A stretch of 64,000 bases of DNA from JAZGGS01 sp963749485 (GTDB taxonomy: Bacteria; Bacteroidota; Ignavibacteria; Ignavibacteriales; Ignavibacteriaceae), in contig CAVVMV010000004.1 in NCBI GenBank assembly GCA_963749485.1, positions 1 to 64,000 on the forward strand. The letters are read 5' to 3'. The notes beneath the pieces were generated by a model. That model worked only from the letters and a program-made list of their open reading frames with translations, ran no database searches and was not told the DNA's origin. Shown here in pieces: positions 9,180-19,226 of this stretch. Position 1 is the first letter of the stretch. Every line of letters starts with the position of its first letter. The position numbers were made by a program, and so were the translations under genes.

Positions 9180-9849
9180 GAGCTTTTTGCTCTGCCTGCC
9201 TTTGGTTATTTCTTAACGCTTCAAATCTCCATTGCCTGAGTGAATTTATTGCGGCATTTTCCAGGCGTGTGTCAGCTTTCATTTTAGGAATTATAGTTCC
9301 AACAGTACCATCCGCTAAAATTGTAAATTCAAGTTTAATATCTATCTCTTTTTTTACACCTTCTGGATATTGAGGAAGAAGAAAGCTGTAAATTTTCCTT
9401 GTACCGTTTCCGCCCCAATCAATATCAAAACCAAGACTTCCATCTCCAACCGATTCATTACCCTGCCCTGTTGAGGTTACATTGGAATTTACCTCTTCGG
9501 TGTTTTCGTTGTTGTTTTCCTCAGCAATTTCTTTCTCCTCATCTGCAGGGATGATAATGTTTTCTTCGGATGTATTTTCTGAAACCGGCAGATCAACTTC
9601 ATTTACTTCACGGTTTTGTTCTTCGGTGGTACTTTGCATTTCTAATTCGGATATCTCTTCAATATTCTCAACCAGGTTTCCTTCAGCCCCTGATGAACCT
9701 GATTCTGAAGAAATGCCAAAGGAAAGTTCAATATAATCGGCTGGTGAATAATCGAAAGACATATTAATTAGTAAGAACAGCCCGATTAAAATGGCATGCA
9801 CAAAAATTGAAACTGTGTACGATATTCCTGTTGATTTTTCAGAGGACAT
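9151..9849 (-). CDS. tonB: TonB-like energy transducer
   Basis: 232 residues: one N-terminal membrane anchor (about residues 10-28), a long low-complexity linker (about 45-140) and a C-terminal TonB domain (about 150-232) with PQYPEGVKKEIDIKLEFTI, the usual LPxYPExARKxxxxGxVxVxFxI-like start, and a final RQWRFEAL. It would couple the proton motive force from ExbB-ExbD to outer-membrane receptors. The linker is unusual: it is Glu/Asn/Ser-rich and strongly acidic instead of Pro-rich. It is last in the HU/SPOR-exbB-exbD-tonB unit, 14 bases after exbD. Confidence 0.85.
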   Translation of the reverse strand: MSSEKSTGISYTVSIFVHAILIGLFLLINMSFDYSPADYIELSFGISSESGSSGAEGNLVENIEEISELEMQSTTEEQNREVNEVDLPVSENTSEENIIIPADEEKEIAEENNNENTEEVNSNVTSTGQGNESVGDGSLGFDIDWGGNGTRKIYSFLLPQYPEGVKKEIDIKLEFTILADGTVGTIIPKMKADTRLENAAINSLRQWRFEALRNNQRQAEQKALIVFPYRLQ

Positions 9850-9863
9850 AGCTAACCTCTCTT

Positions 9864-10266
9864 TTATTCTTCTTTTTCTGTTTCAATTGTAAATCTTCCA
9901 ATACCAATGGATTTTGCAGCGTCAATAACTTTTATTACCAGCTCTATCTGAACAGTTTTATCAGCCCTGATAACAAGATTGTTCTCTTCACTAATTCCTT
10001 TAAGCTCATTTAATTTTTGCGGAAGTTGGTCAATTCCTGTTTCATCAGGTCCTGCATAAACTACTCCTCCTGATGTAATTGTAACAATCAACAGTGTTGA
10101 TTCTGATTGATCATTCGTTTTAGAGCCGGGCAGTTTTACCTTTACACCGGTTTGAATGACAAACTGGGATGTAAGAAGAAAAAATATTACCAGCAAAAGC
10201 ACAATATCAGTTAGAGATGAATAACTAGAAAATGCTTATGGGTTGGTTTGATGTGTTAAATCTCAT
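9864..10266 (-). CDS. exbD: ExbD/TolR biopolymer transport protein (one frame change)
   Basis: About 134 residues. Reading from the ATG at 10264-10266 gives MRFNTSNQPISIF; after a frame change near 10225 it continues SSYSSLTDIVLLLVIFFLLTS, the ExbD N-terminal membrane helix with the proton-carrying Asp (LTDIVL). The periplasmic C-terminal domain reads GVVYAGPDETGIDQLPQKL ... LVIRADKTVQIELVIKVIDAAKSIGIGRFTI, which is typical. It partners with ExbB in the inner membrane. It starts 9 bases after exbB ends. Confidence 0.85.
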
Positions 10267-10275
10267 TTTGTCACC

Positions 10276-10932
10276 TTATAGTTCAATTTCAACTTCGTCA
10301 TCAATACCTAATTGCAAATGCGCACTGTCTTGTACTGAATCTACAACATCATTTGCAACAGTTTCCATATCACCCACAAACCTCTTAACAGCATTTACAA
10401 AGTAATTATAAAATGCAAGCGCAGGAATACCGACTATCAAACCAAAAGCTGTTGTTGTAAGCGCTTCCCAAATTCCTCCCGCAAGATCACTCGGGTTTGC
10501 AGCACCAGCCAGATCTTCAATCGTCATAAATGCCTGTATCATGCCTGTAACAGTTCCAAGAAATCCTAGAAGCGGAGCAACACCTGCAACTGTGGCTAAA
10601 ATTGATAAGCCCTTTTCTAGTTTGCTCACCTCCTGTCTGCCGGCATTTTCAATTGCTTCTTTAACCCGTTCATGTCCAAGATTAAATTTTTTAAGTCCTT
10701 TTCTTACCATGTTCGCCATCGGAGATTTTTCCTGCATGCAGAATGATAGAGCACCATTCATATCTTTGTTCTTTATAAAACCTCTTAATCTTATAATAAA
10801 TGCCGGAACATTTATTTTGGCTCTTCGTAATGTTATAAAACGGTCTATCACAACACTAAGCCCAATAACTGAACTGAGCAGGATAGCCCACATTAAGACC
10901 CCACCTTTTAAGAATATGTCGAATAAATTCAT
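10276..10932 (-). CDS. exbB: ExbB/TolQ proton channel subunit (MotA/TolQ/ExbB family)
   Basis: 218 residues with three membrane helices: about 13-30, then a pair in the MotA_ExbB domain (ILATVAGVAPLLGFLGTVTGM and IWEALTTTAFGLIVGIPALAFYN). The sequences APLLGFLGTVTGMI and ALTTTAFGLIVGIPA are family signatures, including the polar Thr residues lining the channel. With ExbD it forms the motor that powers the TonB protein encoded two genes downstream. It starts 21 bases after the HU/SPOR gene. ExbB is favoured over TolQ because a TonB domain protein, not TolA, follows. Confidence 0.9.
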   Translation of the reverse strand: MNLFDIFLKGGVLMWAILLSSVIGLSVVIDRFITLRRAKINVPAFIIRLRGFIKNKDMNGALSFCMQEKSPMANMVRKGLKKFNLGHERVKEAIENAGRQEVSKLEKGLSILATVAGVAPLLGFLGTVTGMIQAFMTIEDLAGAANPSDLAGGIWEALTTTAFGLIVGIPALAFYNYFVNAVKRFVGDMETVANDVVDSVQDSAHLQLGIDDEVEIEL

Positions 10933-10953
10933 AGCAATCCTTATTGTTAAATT

Positions 10954-12849
10954 CTATTTAATATATTTATTAGCAAAACTATTTGCTTTTTCGCGTGTAG
11001 TAAAATCGCCTACCCGCAAACGGAACCAGGTTCCTGTATCTGTTATTTCTGCAATTTCGACAAAAGTATTGTAACCCATCTCTTTATATTTTTTTGCTTC
11101 TTCTTCGGCTATTGAATAAGATTTGAACGACGCTACCTGTACAACGTAATAATCTTTATACTTATAAACATGTTTACTTACCAGTCCTATACTTTCTTCG
11201 CCTGAAATTTTTTCATCCTTTACAGCAACGGTAGTTTCTTCCTCTTCTTTATCAATTTCTTGCTTTGGAACAGGTGGTTTAAAAACAATTTCTTCATCAG
11301 AAAATAAAGCTAAATTTATACCTGAAATTTTCTCATCGGTATCCGAAACTGAATAAGGAAAAGTTATAGGATAAATGTATTCCCGTTCTATTACCGTTAC
11401 TGAAGCTGGTCTTACAATAGGTAAGATATTTTCTTCAACTTCCTCACTTTTAAAAATAGTATCACTTTCCAGGTACAAATAGACTATTGCAACAACAAAT
11501 ACAATTGCAAAGAACCCAACCAGGAAAGGGACAAAACTTCTCCTTTTTCTTCTGTATAAATACCTATCTTCTCTGCTTGATTTTTTAGATGGAACAGTTT
11601 CTTCTTCCTTCTTAGTTTTTACTTTTTTGTCTTCAAGATGGTACTCTGTTGATTTGCTCTGAACTTCCATGAAACCATCTTCATTCGTTTCTTCTTCAAT
11701 TTCAGCCAATTCTGATTCAATTTCTTCTTCACTCTCTTCATGCTCGGCTTTATCAATGTTTTTATCTTTTTTAATATTAGAAACAGATGATGTTACTCTT
11801 TCATACGTTCCAAATTTTTCAGGTTCATCCCTGGTAATAAAATCATCAATAACACTTTTTAATTTTTCATCATGCTCAATTTCCTTTGCTGTTCGCGCCT
11901 CTTCCTGCTCAACCCTGAAGTCTATCTCCTCATTAATTACAGAAGAAGTTTCAGGTTCATCTTCTTTAGTCTCAATTAATTCATCAGAAAGTTTCCCGGT
12001 TTCAATTTCTTGAATAGATTTTTCTTCATCTTTTTCTTCAGGAATATCTTCTGAATCTTCTCTTTTGTACTCTACTTTTTTATCGAATACCTCTCTACCA
12101 AAATTCCACGGAAGTTTTTCAGAATCACTTACATCCATTCCTATTTTTGGTTTTGCTTCTTGTCCCGGTTCAGGAGTAACTTCATTTTTAATTTGATTCG
12201 CTATATTTTTTCCAAATTTAAACTCTCTATTTCTTATATCTTCAGCACTTGGAAATGTATCTTCGCCCGTAATTGGAGTTTCATCGGATAGCGATTCTGA
12301 TTTTAGAATATCTATTTTTCTTTTTGATAACTGTGATTTTTCAAAAACAATTTCTTCCTCACCCATCACTCCTTCAAGCTTCTCAATTGAACTAATCAGC
12401 TCTTCAGCTTTAGAGATTAAGGTTTTTCTGATCTCAATTCCTGATTTCTGCGAAAATAATTCACCATCAGTAATTCCATCAACCGGAAAGACAGGTTTAC
12501 CCACACTTAAGCTAAAGTATGAATCAATTTCATCGTGCTCACTCTCCGGAATGTTATGAATTGTAAAGACCACATTGTGCTCCAGGTCATCCATCTGTTC
12601 AACTTCTTTAGAAAAAAGCATAATATTAATTTTATCGTCTTCCGAAGTTGCTTTTTCATGTCCCTTGCGGTCTGCGGTCTTTTGGGTAGTCCTTAAATGA
12701 AAATATCCAACATCACTGAATTTAGCTGACTCACCTGGTTTCATAATATCAGATAACCGCTTAATAAACAGTTCGAAAAATAGCTTTGCCTTCGACTCGG
12801 GGATACCAGCTTTTTTTGTTACTATTTTTATTAACTCAGTTCCAGTCAT
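10954..12849 (-). CDS. HU-like domain / transmembrane / SPOR-domain protein
   Basis: The 631-residue protein combines three modules. Residues 1 to about 75 match the HU/IHF fold (MTGTELIKIVTKKAGIPESK ... FSDVGYFHL, like the HU core TELI..I..KAG and GFG.F). Residues about 80-430 are a very acidic, low-complexity Glu/Lys/Asp linker. A single membrane helix at about 437-457 is preceded by RRKRRS, so the N-terminus should be cytoplasmic. Residues about 560-631 are a SPOR domain (YYVVQVASFKSYSIAEEEA ... WFRLRVGDFTTREKA), which binds denuded peptidoglycan. HU-CCDC81/SPOR proteins are known from Bacteroidota, role unclear. It heads the exbB-exbD-tonB genes. Confidence 0.85.
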   Translation of the reverse strand: MTGTELIKIVTKKAGIPESKAKLFFELFIKRLSDIMKPGESAKFSDVGYFHLRTTQKTADRKGHEKATSEDDKINIMLFSKEVEQMDDLEHNVVFTIHNIPESEHDEIDSYFSLSVGKPVFPVDGITDGELFSQKSGIEIRKTLISKAEELISSIEKLEGVMGEEEIVFEKSQLSKRKIDILKSESLSDETPITGEDTFPSAEDIRNREFKFGKNIANQIKNEVTPEPGQEAKPKIGMDVSDSEKLPWNFGREVFDKKVEYKREDSEDIPEEKDEEKSIQEIETGKLSDELIETKEDEPETSSVINEEIDFRVEQEEARTAKEIEHDEKLKSVIDDFITRDEPEKFGTYERVTSSVSNIKKDKNIDKAEHEESEEEIESELAEIEEETNEDGFMEVQSKSTEYHLEDKKVKTKKEEETVPSKKSSREDRYLYRRKRRSFVPFLVGFFAIVFVVAIVYLYLESDTIFKSEEVEENILPIVRPASVTVIEREYIYPITFPYSVSDTDEKISGINLALFSDEEIVFKPPVPKQEIDKEEEETTVAVKDEKISGEESIGLVSKHVYKYKDYYVVQVASFKSYSIAEEEAKKYKEMGYNTFVEIAEITDTGTWFRLRVGDFTTREKANSFANKYIK

Positions 12850-12965
12850 CTTTTAATATTTCAATTATTTTCTGCGCTTATAAGTTTTTTGTTTTATCCA
12901 ATAATTAAATTTATTCTAACGGATAGTTAAAACCATACAAATGTAATTAATTTTTAATCATTTAA

Positions 12966-14567
12966 TCAATTAAAGAGTAAATTAACTCCAAAAATTAAAT
13001 CCAGAGGTTTTTCCTGGTATCCTTCCCACAAAAATCTTTTTGTGTTAAACAGGTTAGTAACCTGCAAAGAAAGGATAATTTTTGATTTAATTTGATACTC
13101 TAATTTGAATGCTGCATTAAAAAACGATTTAACAGATTTGCTGTTTTCAATATCAGTAAACCTGCCTGAAAGATATTCCAGTGTTGCTTCACCATTAAAT
13201 CCGTTCCCAAAATTGTACCCATAAGTTAAGGCAGCTTTTGTTTCGGGGTGATAAGGAATAAAAGAACCTTCTGAATTTTTTATTTGATGAAAATCTAAGC
13301 TGCCGTAAAAAATTCCGTAAGGTCCAAGATGGAATAAAAGATTAATAAACTCGTTGTAACTTTTGGCATCTGTAAATGCTAATTCAAAAACTCCTGTGTT
13401 GCTTGGATTTGTAAAGTATGGAAATTCTTTTGATGAAAAATACCTAAAGCCTCCATCTATCTGGAAGTATTTATCGTATTCATACTTTAATACAAATTCC
13501 ATTGCGTTAGATTTTTTCACCACATAACTTGAATATATTTGAGGATTGAAATAATTATTTTCTCTTAAAAAACTTCCTGCAGTTACAAACTCTGCCATAG
13601 GAGAATATTCAGCAAGCAGAACTAAATTTTCTGATAATTTCAAAACCGAATGCTGCAAAAACCGTATTTAATGTACTTCCTTGTGAGCCGGAAAATGTAA
13701 AACCAAGATCAGCCATTATAAGATCGAATAATTCCAAAGAAACTGATGGTCTGAAAAAGTAATAATCCGAAGTTGTTTTTCCCAGGGAAGTCAGTAGTTA
13801 AAAATTGTTTTTGATAATTTGATTTTAGTGTTAAGCCAAAATTATCTAATTGTAGTTTTCCGAACGCATTTGATTTTAAAAGAGATTCATTAAAATTTTC
13901 TTTATTCAAGGTACGTATAATCTCCGGCTACATTAACATCAAAAATAAATTCCTTTAAGTAAAGATTTTTAATTCCAAAGTAAGCGTTGCCGGCGTTCAA
14001 TTTTCTTTCTCTTTCCGGATTATTTGAACCAAAAAATTTATAAGAAGTTAACGCCATGTTCACCATTTAAACTAAATTTAGTTCCCGGTAAAACATTATC
14101 TTCAGTAGAAAGAGAATAATCAATGTCCAGCGCACCTTCATAATAAACTTTGCCGCTGTTATCAATATAAGCACGTCTGGTTATCACCTTTTATTCTTCC
14201 GTGAATCATTCCGCGTGTAAAAGGATATGCATAATTCAATTCGCCCGCAGGTAATGTATATCTTCCAGCTTCCAGTGTGAGTCTGCCTTTGTAATAATTA
14301 GATGAATCCAGCAAACTTAGATCACCTTCAAGCGGGTTTGATAATGCTGCGAGTTCTAACTCATCAGGTGCAAAAACAGGATTGATAAATTCTTTGGTAA
14401 CGGTGCCAACAAAACCCGGTTTCATTTTTTCAACTCTTCTAACCGAAACTACATCATTACCTGTAATTACAAAATCAGGCAGTTCTACATTTGGATTTTT
14501 GTCATCCTGCGAAAACGTTGTAACAAAAAATATCAGAAGAAAAAATATTGACTTTTTTAATCATCAT
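12966..14567 (-). CDS. outer-membrane beta-barrel, TonB-receptor-like (many frame changes)
   Basis: Starting at the ATGA overlap with the TPR gene (14567), a signal peptide (SIFFLLIFFVTTFSQ) leads into LPDFVITGNDVVSVRRVEK, similar to the VVVTG/TonB-box region of receptors. Alternating beta-strands follow (YYKGRLTLEAGRYTLPAGEL; YIDNSGKVYYEGALDIDYSL; FGKLQLDNFGLTLKSNYQK; FKLEYQIKSKIILSLQVTNL). The end, NLFNTKRFLWEGYQEKP...FGVNLLFN, is a typical TonB-dependent receptor C-terminus with final Phe-Asn. Total length would be about 530 residues, and no full plug domain is recognisable. At least five frame changes (near 14545, 14170, 14050, 13915, 13700) break it, so it could be a real pseudogene, though the neighbourhood is full of read errors. 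Confidence 0.65.
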
Positions 14568-17540
14568 AAATTCCTTAGTTTTTGCCGTGCTTCTTCACCA
14601 AACGGATCGCTGCGGTGCTTGCTGATAACGGTTCTGTACATTTCTTCAGCTTTGCGTTTATCACCAAGCTTAACATAACAATCGCCTAACAACAAGTAAG
14701 ATCTTGTAAGCCATTCATCGTAGTTAGAAAAAACAGTACGCACTCTAACCAGCGCAGAAATTGATTCGGTGAATTTTTCCTGGTCAAAAAGTGATAATCC
14801 ATAATAGTATTGAGATTTTGCACCAAGGTCATCCGTTCTTGTGCTGGAAAGATCGGAGAAAAATGCATCTGCTTTCTCGTATCTTCCAACAGCCAGGTCT
14901 ATTAGTCCCAATTCAAATTTCGCCTTATCTGCAAATAAGGTTGTTCGGTAATACATAACCAGCTCATCAAAAACTTCGTAAGCCATCTGCATGTTATCCA
15001 TAACTATGTATGTCATTCCTTTATTAAAAAGAATTTCGGGCATGCGGGGCGAACCTTTAAGTTTAGTTTGAGCACTAGTAAATAGATCAATCGTTGCCTG
15101 GTAATTTCCTAAAGCAGTTTTGAATTTTTCCTATTTCCAACACAGCTGCTGCTGCAGATTCTGATTCAGGATAATTTTCAAATACTTTGTTAAAATGAAA
15201 TACTGCTTCTTCATTCTCTCCAAGATTCTCTGCACTTTTACCAATCCAGTAGTAAGCTTCAGGAACAAAACTACTTTTTGGATATTTTGCAGCAAATTCA
15301 AGATAACTGATTTTTGCGTTTTCATAATCCCGCTGGCTGTAAAACAATTCACCTTTCTTAAAGAAGATCTGGTCAGAAAATTTTAGGTTAGGATTCCGCG
15401 CAGTAAACTGATCAATAAGCTGAACTGCTCGTTCCGGCTTTCCCATAGCAACATAACTGTACTGAATTCCATTTACAGCATCGAACACATATTCGGATGA
15501 TGGATACTTTGTGAGAACCATTTGGTAGTTAACAATTGCAGAATCATACTTACCCTGGTTAAAAAATGCATCTCCTATTGAATAGTAAATTATTGGAGCC
15601 AGTGATGAATTTTTATAAATCCTTAATACATTTCTGTATTCATTAATTGAAGTTGAAAATTCACCTTCCTGGAAATGTATCCACCCAACTGTGTAAAGGG
15701 AATTTTCTGCATATTTAGATGATGGAAATTTCTTCTGAAGATTTGCAAACTCTTTTATTGCTGAACTGGTTTCACCTGATTTATACAATGCCTGAGCATA
15801 CTGGTAGTTCGTATAAGGATCGTCCATTGCCTTGTTAGAGGAAGCATAGATCTCTTTATAAACTCTGCTGGAAGCTACAAAGTTTTTACTTCCAAAGTAG
15901 CTGTCTGCAAGTCTTAGCTTTACATCAAGCTGGCGATTATCACCCGGATACCTTTCCAAAAACTCGTTGAACTGGTACGCTGCGCTTTCATAATCTCCAA
16001 GATTAAAATAGCAATATGCTTTTCCATAAAGTGTTTGTTTTGCAATGTCAGCATCCTGCGTATTAACAAGTGCATATCTTCTTAAAGCTTCCTGGAAATT
16101 TTTTAGAGTAAAATAATTTTCAGCCAGGTAAAAGTTAATCCTCTCCTGTTCAAAGCTTGCATCAATCTGTTCAATCTCTAATAAGTGGTTTGCTGCCTCT
16201 TCATTTTCTCCTAGAAAATAGAGTGCAATTCCTAAAGCCAGGGAAGAGCGTTTATAAATATCGAGTGATTTATCTGTTATATTTAAAGCCGGTTTAAGAT
16301 ATTGTTTTGCTTTAATAAATTTTTTATTGTTTAGTTCCATCTCTCCTAAAATCATAAATGCTTTTGCTCTAACCATTTCATCTTCAGAAGAAGTTGCATT
16401 GATAAGAAACTTATCCGCCACAGTATAATTTTCCTGGTCAAAATAAGTTAATCCTATCAGGTATTCTACGTGCGATACAGATTTACTTGTTGGAAATTTT
16501 TGCAGGAACTCCCTGTAAATTAGTAGTGCCTCACCCTGTTTATTATCATATCTTTTTGCTTCACCTTTCCAGATGAATGATTCCACAGCAATGCTATCTT
16601 CACCATCAGAGAGGTAATTGAAAACTTTATAAGCTTCATTAAATTTCTTCTGTTGAAAATAGGACCAAGCTAAACCGTATCGTGCATCTCTAACAACTTT
16701 AGAACCGGGAAATTTTTCGATAAGTTCTGAATATGTTTTTTCAGCATTTTCATATTCCTGTACACGATAATGTGAATTTGCCAGTAAGTATAATCCTTCA
16801 GAATAAAGATCTTCCGGTAGACTTGAAATAACTGGGTTATTTAGTTCCAGTATTGAAGATTGATAGTCTTTAAGATAAAAATAGCAGATACCAATTCTGA
16901 TATGCGCAGATGTAGCAAGCTTGCTTCCGGGATAGTATGATAAAAGCTGATCGTAATATTTTACAGCACTTTCGTAATCTTCAGTTTTTTCGTAAACCGT
17001 TGCAAGTGTATAAATTGAATAATCTTTATAGCTGCTATTTTTTGAATCATTAACAGCTCTTTCTAAAAAATCTATTGCATCCTGAAGACGGTTCTGCCGG
17101 GAATAAGATTCTCCAATCCAGTAAAATGCAGTGCCGGTATATTCACTCTGTTCATATTCATCGAGCAGTTTGATTAACCTTGCCCTGCTTTTGGAATATT
17201 TTTCCTGATCAATATAAATTAAACCAAGATTGTAAAGAGATTCTTCCCTGAAGTTGGACCAGATAATATTGTTTACAATAAATTCAAACCCGGTAACGGC
17301 TTCATCTTTCTTTCCCATTTTCAAAAGCGCATCAGCCGAATAATATCTTGCTGCGGCATACAATTCATCTTCAATTCCATAATCTGTAAAAATATCTTCA
17401 AACATTTTCTGGGCATCAGCATAATAGCTGTTATTATATGCATTCATTGCACGACTAAATTTTTCGGATATTGATTGTGGAAGGATTGCTCCGTTAAGTA
17501 GCAATAATGAGGTAAGAAAAAGGAAAAAACTTTTTTGCAT
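14564..17540 (-). CDS. periplasmic tetratricopeptide-repeat protein (one frame change)
   Basis: About 990 residues: a signal peptide (MQKSFFLFLTSLLLLNGAILPQ) followed by some two dozen TPR units (e.g. YYSADALLKMGKKDEAVTGF, YAQALYKSGETSSAIKEFANL, YYSIGDAFFNQGKYDSAIVNY), in the style of CpoB/YbgF and BamD. It probably organises envelope proteins; the partner is unknown. The frame changes near 15120: the upstream frame ends after EIGKIQN and the downstream one continues ALGNYQATIDLFTSAQ to the stop at 14564. I chose the ATG at 17538-17540 because it gives a compact signal peptide; an ATG at 17559-17561 is possible. Its stop overlaps the barrel gene start (ATGA), tying it to the Ton operon. Confidence 0.85.
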
Positions 17541-17840
17541 GATTATTCTGAATATGATCATTTTTTCTGACGAATATTGGATTAAGAATGTTTCAAATTA
17601 TAATTAGACAATAAACATAAAAAAAGATGTATTTTCTAACTAAATATTAGCTCTTGATTTTCATAAAGTCAAGGGAAATAATAGAATATAACGATTTACT
17701 TAAAGATATTTGTTAGAGATATGTTGTTTTGCATTAAAATAAAAAAGATTCTGCGTATAGAATTTGTCTCATCTATTTATTAAATTTTAGCAGGATTTTC
17801 AGATTATCTACTAAACATTCAATTAATTATAGGAGAAATA

Positions 17841-18489
17841 ATGAAAAAAATCACGGTTGCAACATGCTATAATATTTGCTGTGATGCTCTCATTCACAGT
17901 TAATGCACAATCTTTTAGTATCGGGGTTGGTGGCGGATTAACCAATGTAGTGGGCTCGGAAGATTTCACTAATAAGATTTCTGAAGGTGGACTTGGTTAC
18001 TCCACAGAATGGAATATGGGAGTAGTTGCAAAAATTGGTTTACCACTTGTACCAATAACTCCGAGAGCATTTATTTTATATCATTCGTTAAGCGGCAGCG
18101 ATAATATTGATCAGGCATTAGCAAAGGGAACATCAATTAATTCACTTGATGTTGAAAATTCACAATCACTTTTATCAGTTGGATTAGGTGTACAATATGG
18201 TTTTATTCCTATTCCTGTTGGCGTCGATCCATACCTGGCAATTGATTTGATGTATAATAATTTTGGAGAACTTGAAGGAAAAACTCCAACTGAAACACTA
18301 ATATTGAATAAAAGTTTATCCAGGTTTGGTTTAGGATTGGGAGTTGGTGCCGAAGTTTCAATTATTCCAATGATAAATATTGATGTGCTTGTAAGCTACC
18401 AAATGATGAACCTTGTTGGTAAAGAAGATGGAGAAACTGCTCTAAGTACACTTACAGTGGATGCATTCTTACTCTTCAGCTTATTATAA
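17841..18489 (+). CDS. outer-membrane beta-barrel protein (A7 frameshift at the start)
   Basis: About 215 residues. The ATG at 17841 sits five bases after an AGGAG and is followed by seven A. As written, the frame dies after 14 codons. Removing one A gives MKKSRLQHAIIFAVMLSFTV, a clean signal peptide in frame with the rest. The mature protein is Gly-rich with alternating strands (FSIGVGGGLTNVVGSEDF; LLSVGLGVQYGFIPIPVG; FGLGLGVGAEVSIIPMINI) and ends in VDAFLLFSLL. It looks like a small outer-membrane barrel; no specific family recognised. A strong terminator follows at 18499-18525. Confidence 0.75.
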
Positions 18490-18498
18490 AATTATATT

Positions 18499-18525
18499 AG
18501 GGAGTGTGATAATTTCACACTCCCT
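18499..18525 (+). terminator. rho-independent terminator
   Basis: Perfect 11-bp stem AGGGAGTGTGA (18499-18509) / TCACACTCCCT (18515-18525) with a 5-base loop, followed by a T-rich stretch on the plus strand. It ends the outer-membrane protein gene. The stop codon of the convergent CMD gene (18515-18517) lies in the 3' arm, so the hairpin may serve both strands. Confidence 0.8.
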
Positions 18526-19145
18526 TACTCTTCTTATATTTATTAAATACCTTCTTACCAAAGTTTACTAAACTTTTTTTCCCCAAAAGAGAAAGGTTTT
18601 CTATAACTGCATTTATATCATTACTGGTTGCACCAACTCTAATAGCACCATTAATATGCGAATAAAGTTGGTCTTCAAACTTAAGTGCAGTTAGAACTGA
18701 AACTATGCATAGTTCACGTTCTTTAAGTGAAAGACCTTCCCTTCCAAGTAACTTTTCCATAACCCTCCAAAACCAGCCATTCGGAAAGTTCGGGAGAAAA
18801 ACTTTTTACGTTGGCGATTAGTTTTTCATATTTCTTTCCATAAATAGCTTTGCAGTTTTTTTCACCTCTTGTTCTAAAGTGATAAAGATTCATATCATCA
18901 GCAGAAGTCTTTGCATTAAAACGAACGTGTTTATTGAGAATCTTTAAAGAGATAATTGCTGATGGATAACCTGCAAATAAATAATTTTGAAGTAGTGCTT
19001 CGTACAATTTTATGTTGGGAATCCTTTTTCTTTTAGCAAGCAGAATTAATTCCTCAAGAATATCATCAAGTCTTAATACTGCCGCCGCACAAATTAAAGG
19101 AAGCAAATATTTCTTTTCCAGTTTTCTTAAAATTTCTAGGTTCAT
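18515..19145 (-). CDS. carboxymuconolactone decarboxylase (CMD/AhpD-like) family protein (one frame change)
   Basis: About 210 residues in two frames joined near 18765. The N-terminal part has an AhpD-like helical look (LYEALLQNYLFAGYPSAIISLKIL, MNLYHFRTRGEKNCKAIYG) and the second part continues MEKLLGREGLSLKERELCIV ... LYSHINGAIRVGATSNDI, the CMD core motif (E.C..AAL......H..GA...GAT..EI). CMD proteins include peroxidase-reducing AhpD and gamma-carboxymuconolactone decarboxylases. The usual CxxC is absent, so an AhpD-like thiol function is doubtful. Convergent with the outer-membrane protein gene. Confidence 0.75.
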
Positions 19146-19177
19146 AATTCTTAAATTTAATTAGAAAATGTAAGAGC

Positions 19178-19206
19178 ATAAAAAAACCCTCGTGTTAAGA
19201 GGGTTT
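19178..19206 (-). terminator. rho-independent terminator of the TPR gene
   Basis: 8-bp stem AAACCCTC (19184-19191) / GAGGGTTT (19199-19206). On the minus strand the stem is followed by a T run (plus-strand A from about 19180). It lies 21 bases beyond the TPR gene stop at 19227. Confidence 0.75.
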
Positions 19207-19226
19207 AAAAGCTAATTAAATAAAAT

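Noticed and set aside
10541..11074. 177-codon plus-strand ORF opposite exbB and the SPOR domain
   Set aside because: It is antisense to two well-supported genes and has no family features; such open shadows are common opposite AT-rich genes with biased codons.
17841..17860. A7 tract after the ATG as a phase-variation switch
   Set aside because: Possible in principle for a surface protein, but the many similar single-base slips in housekeeping genes of this window make a read error the simpler explanation.
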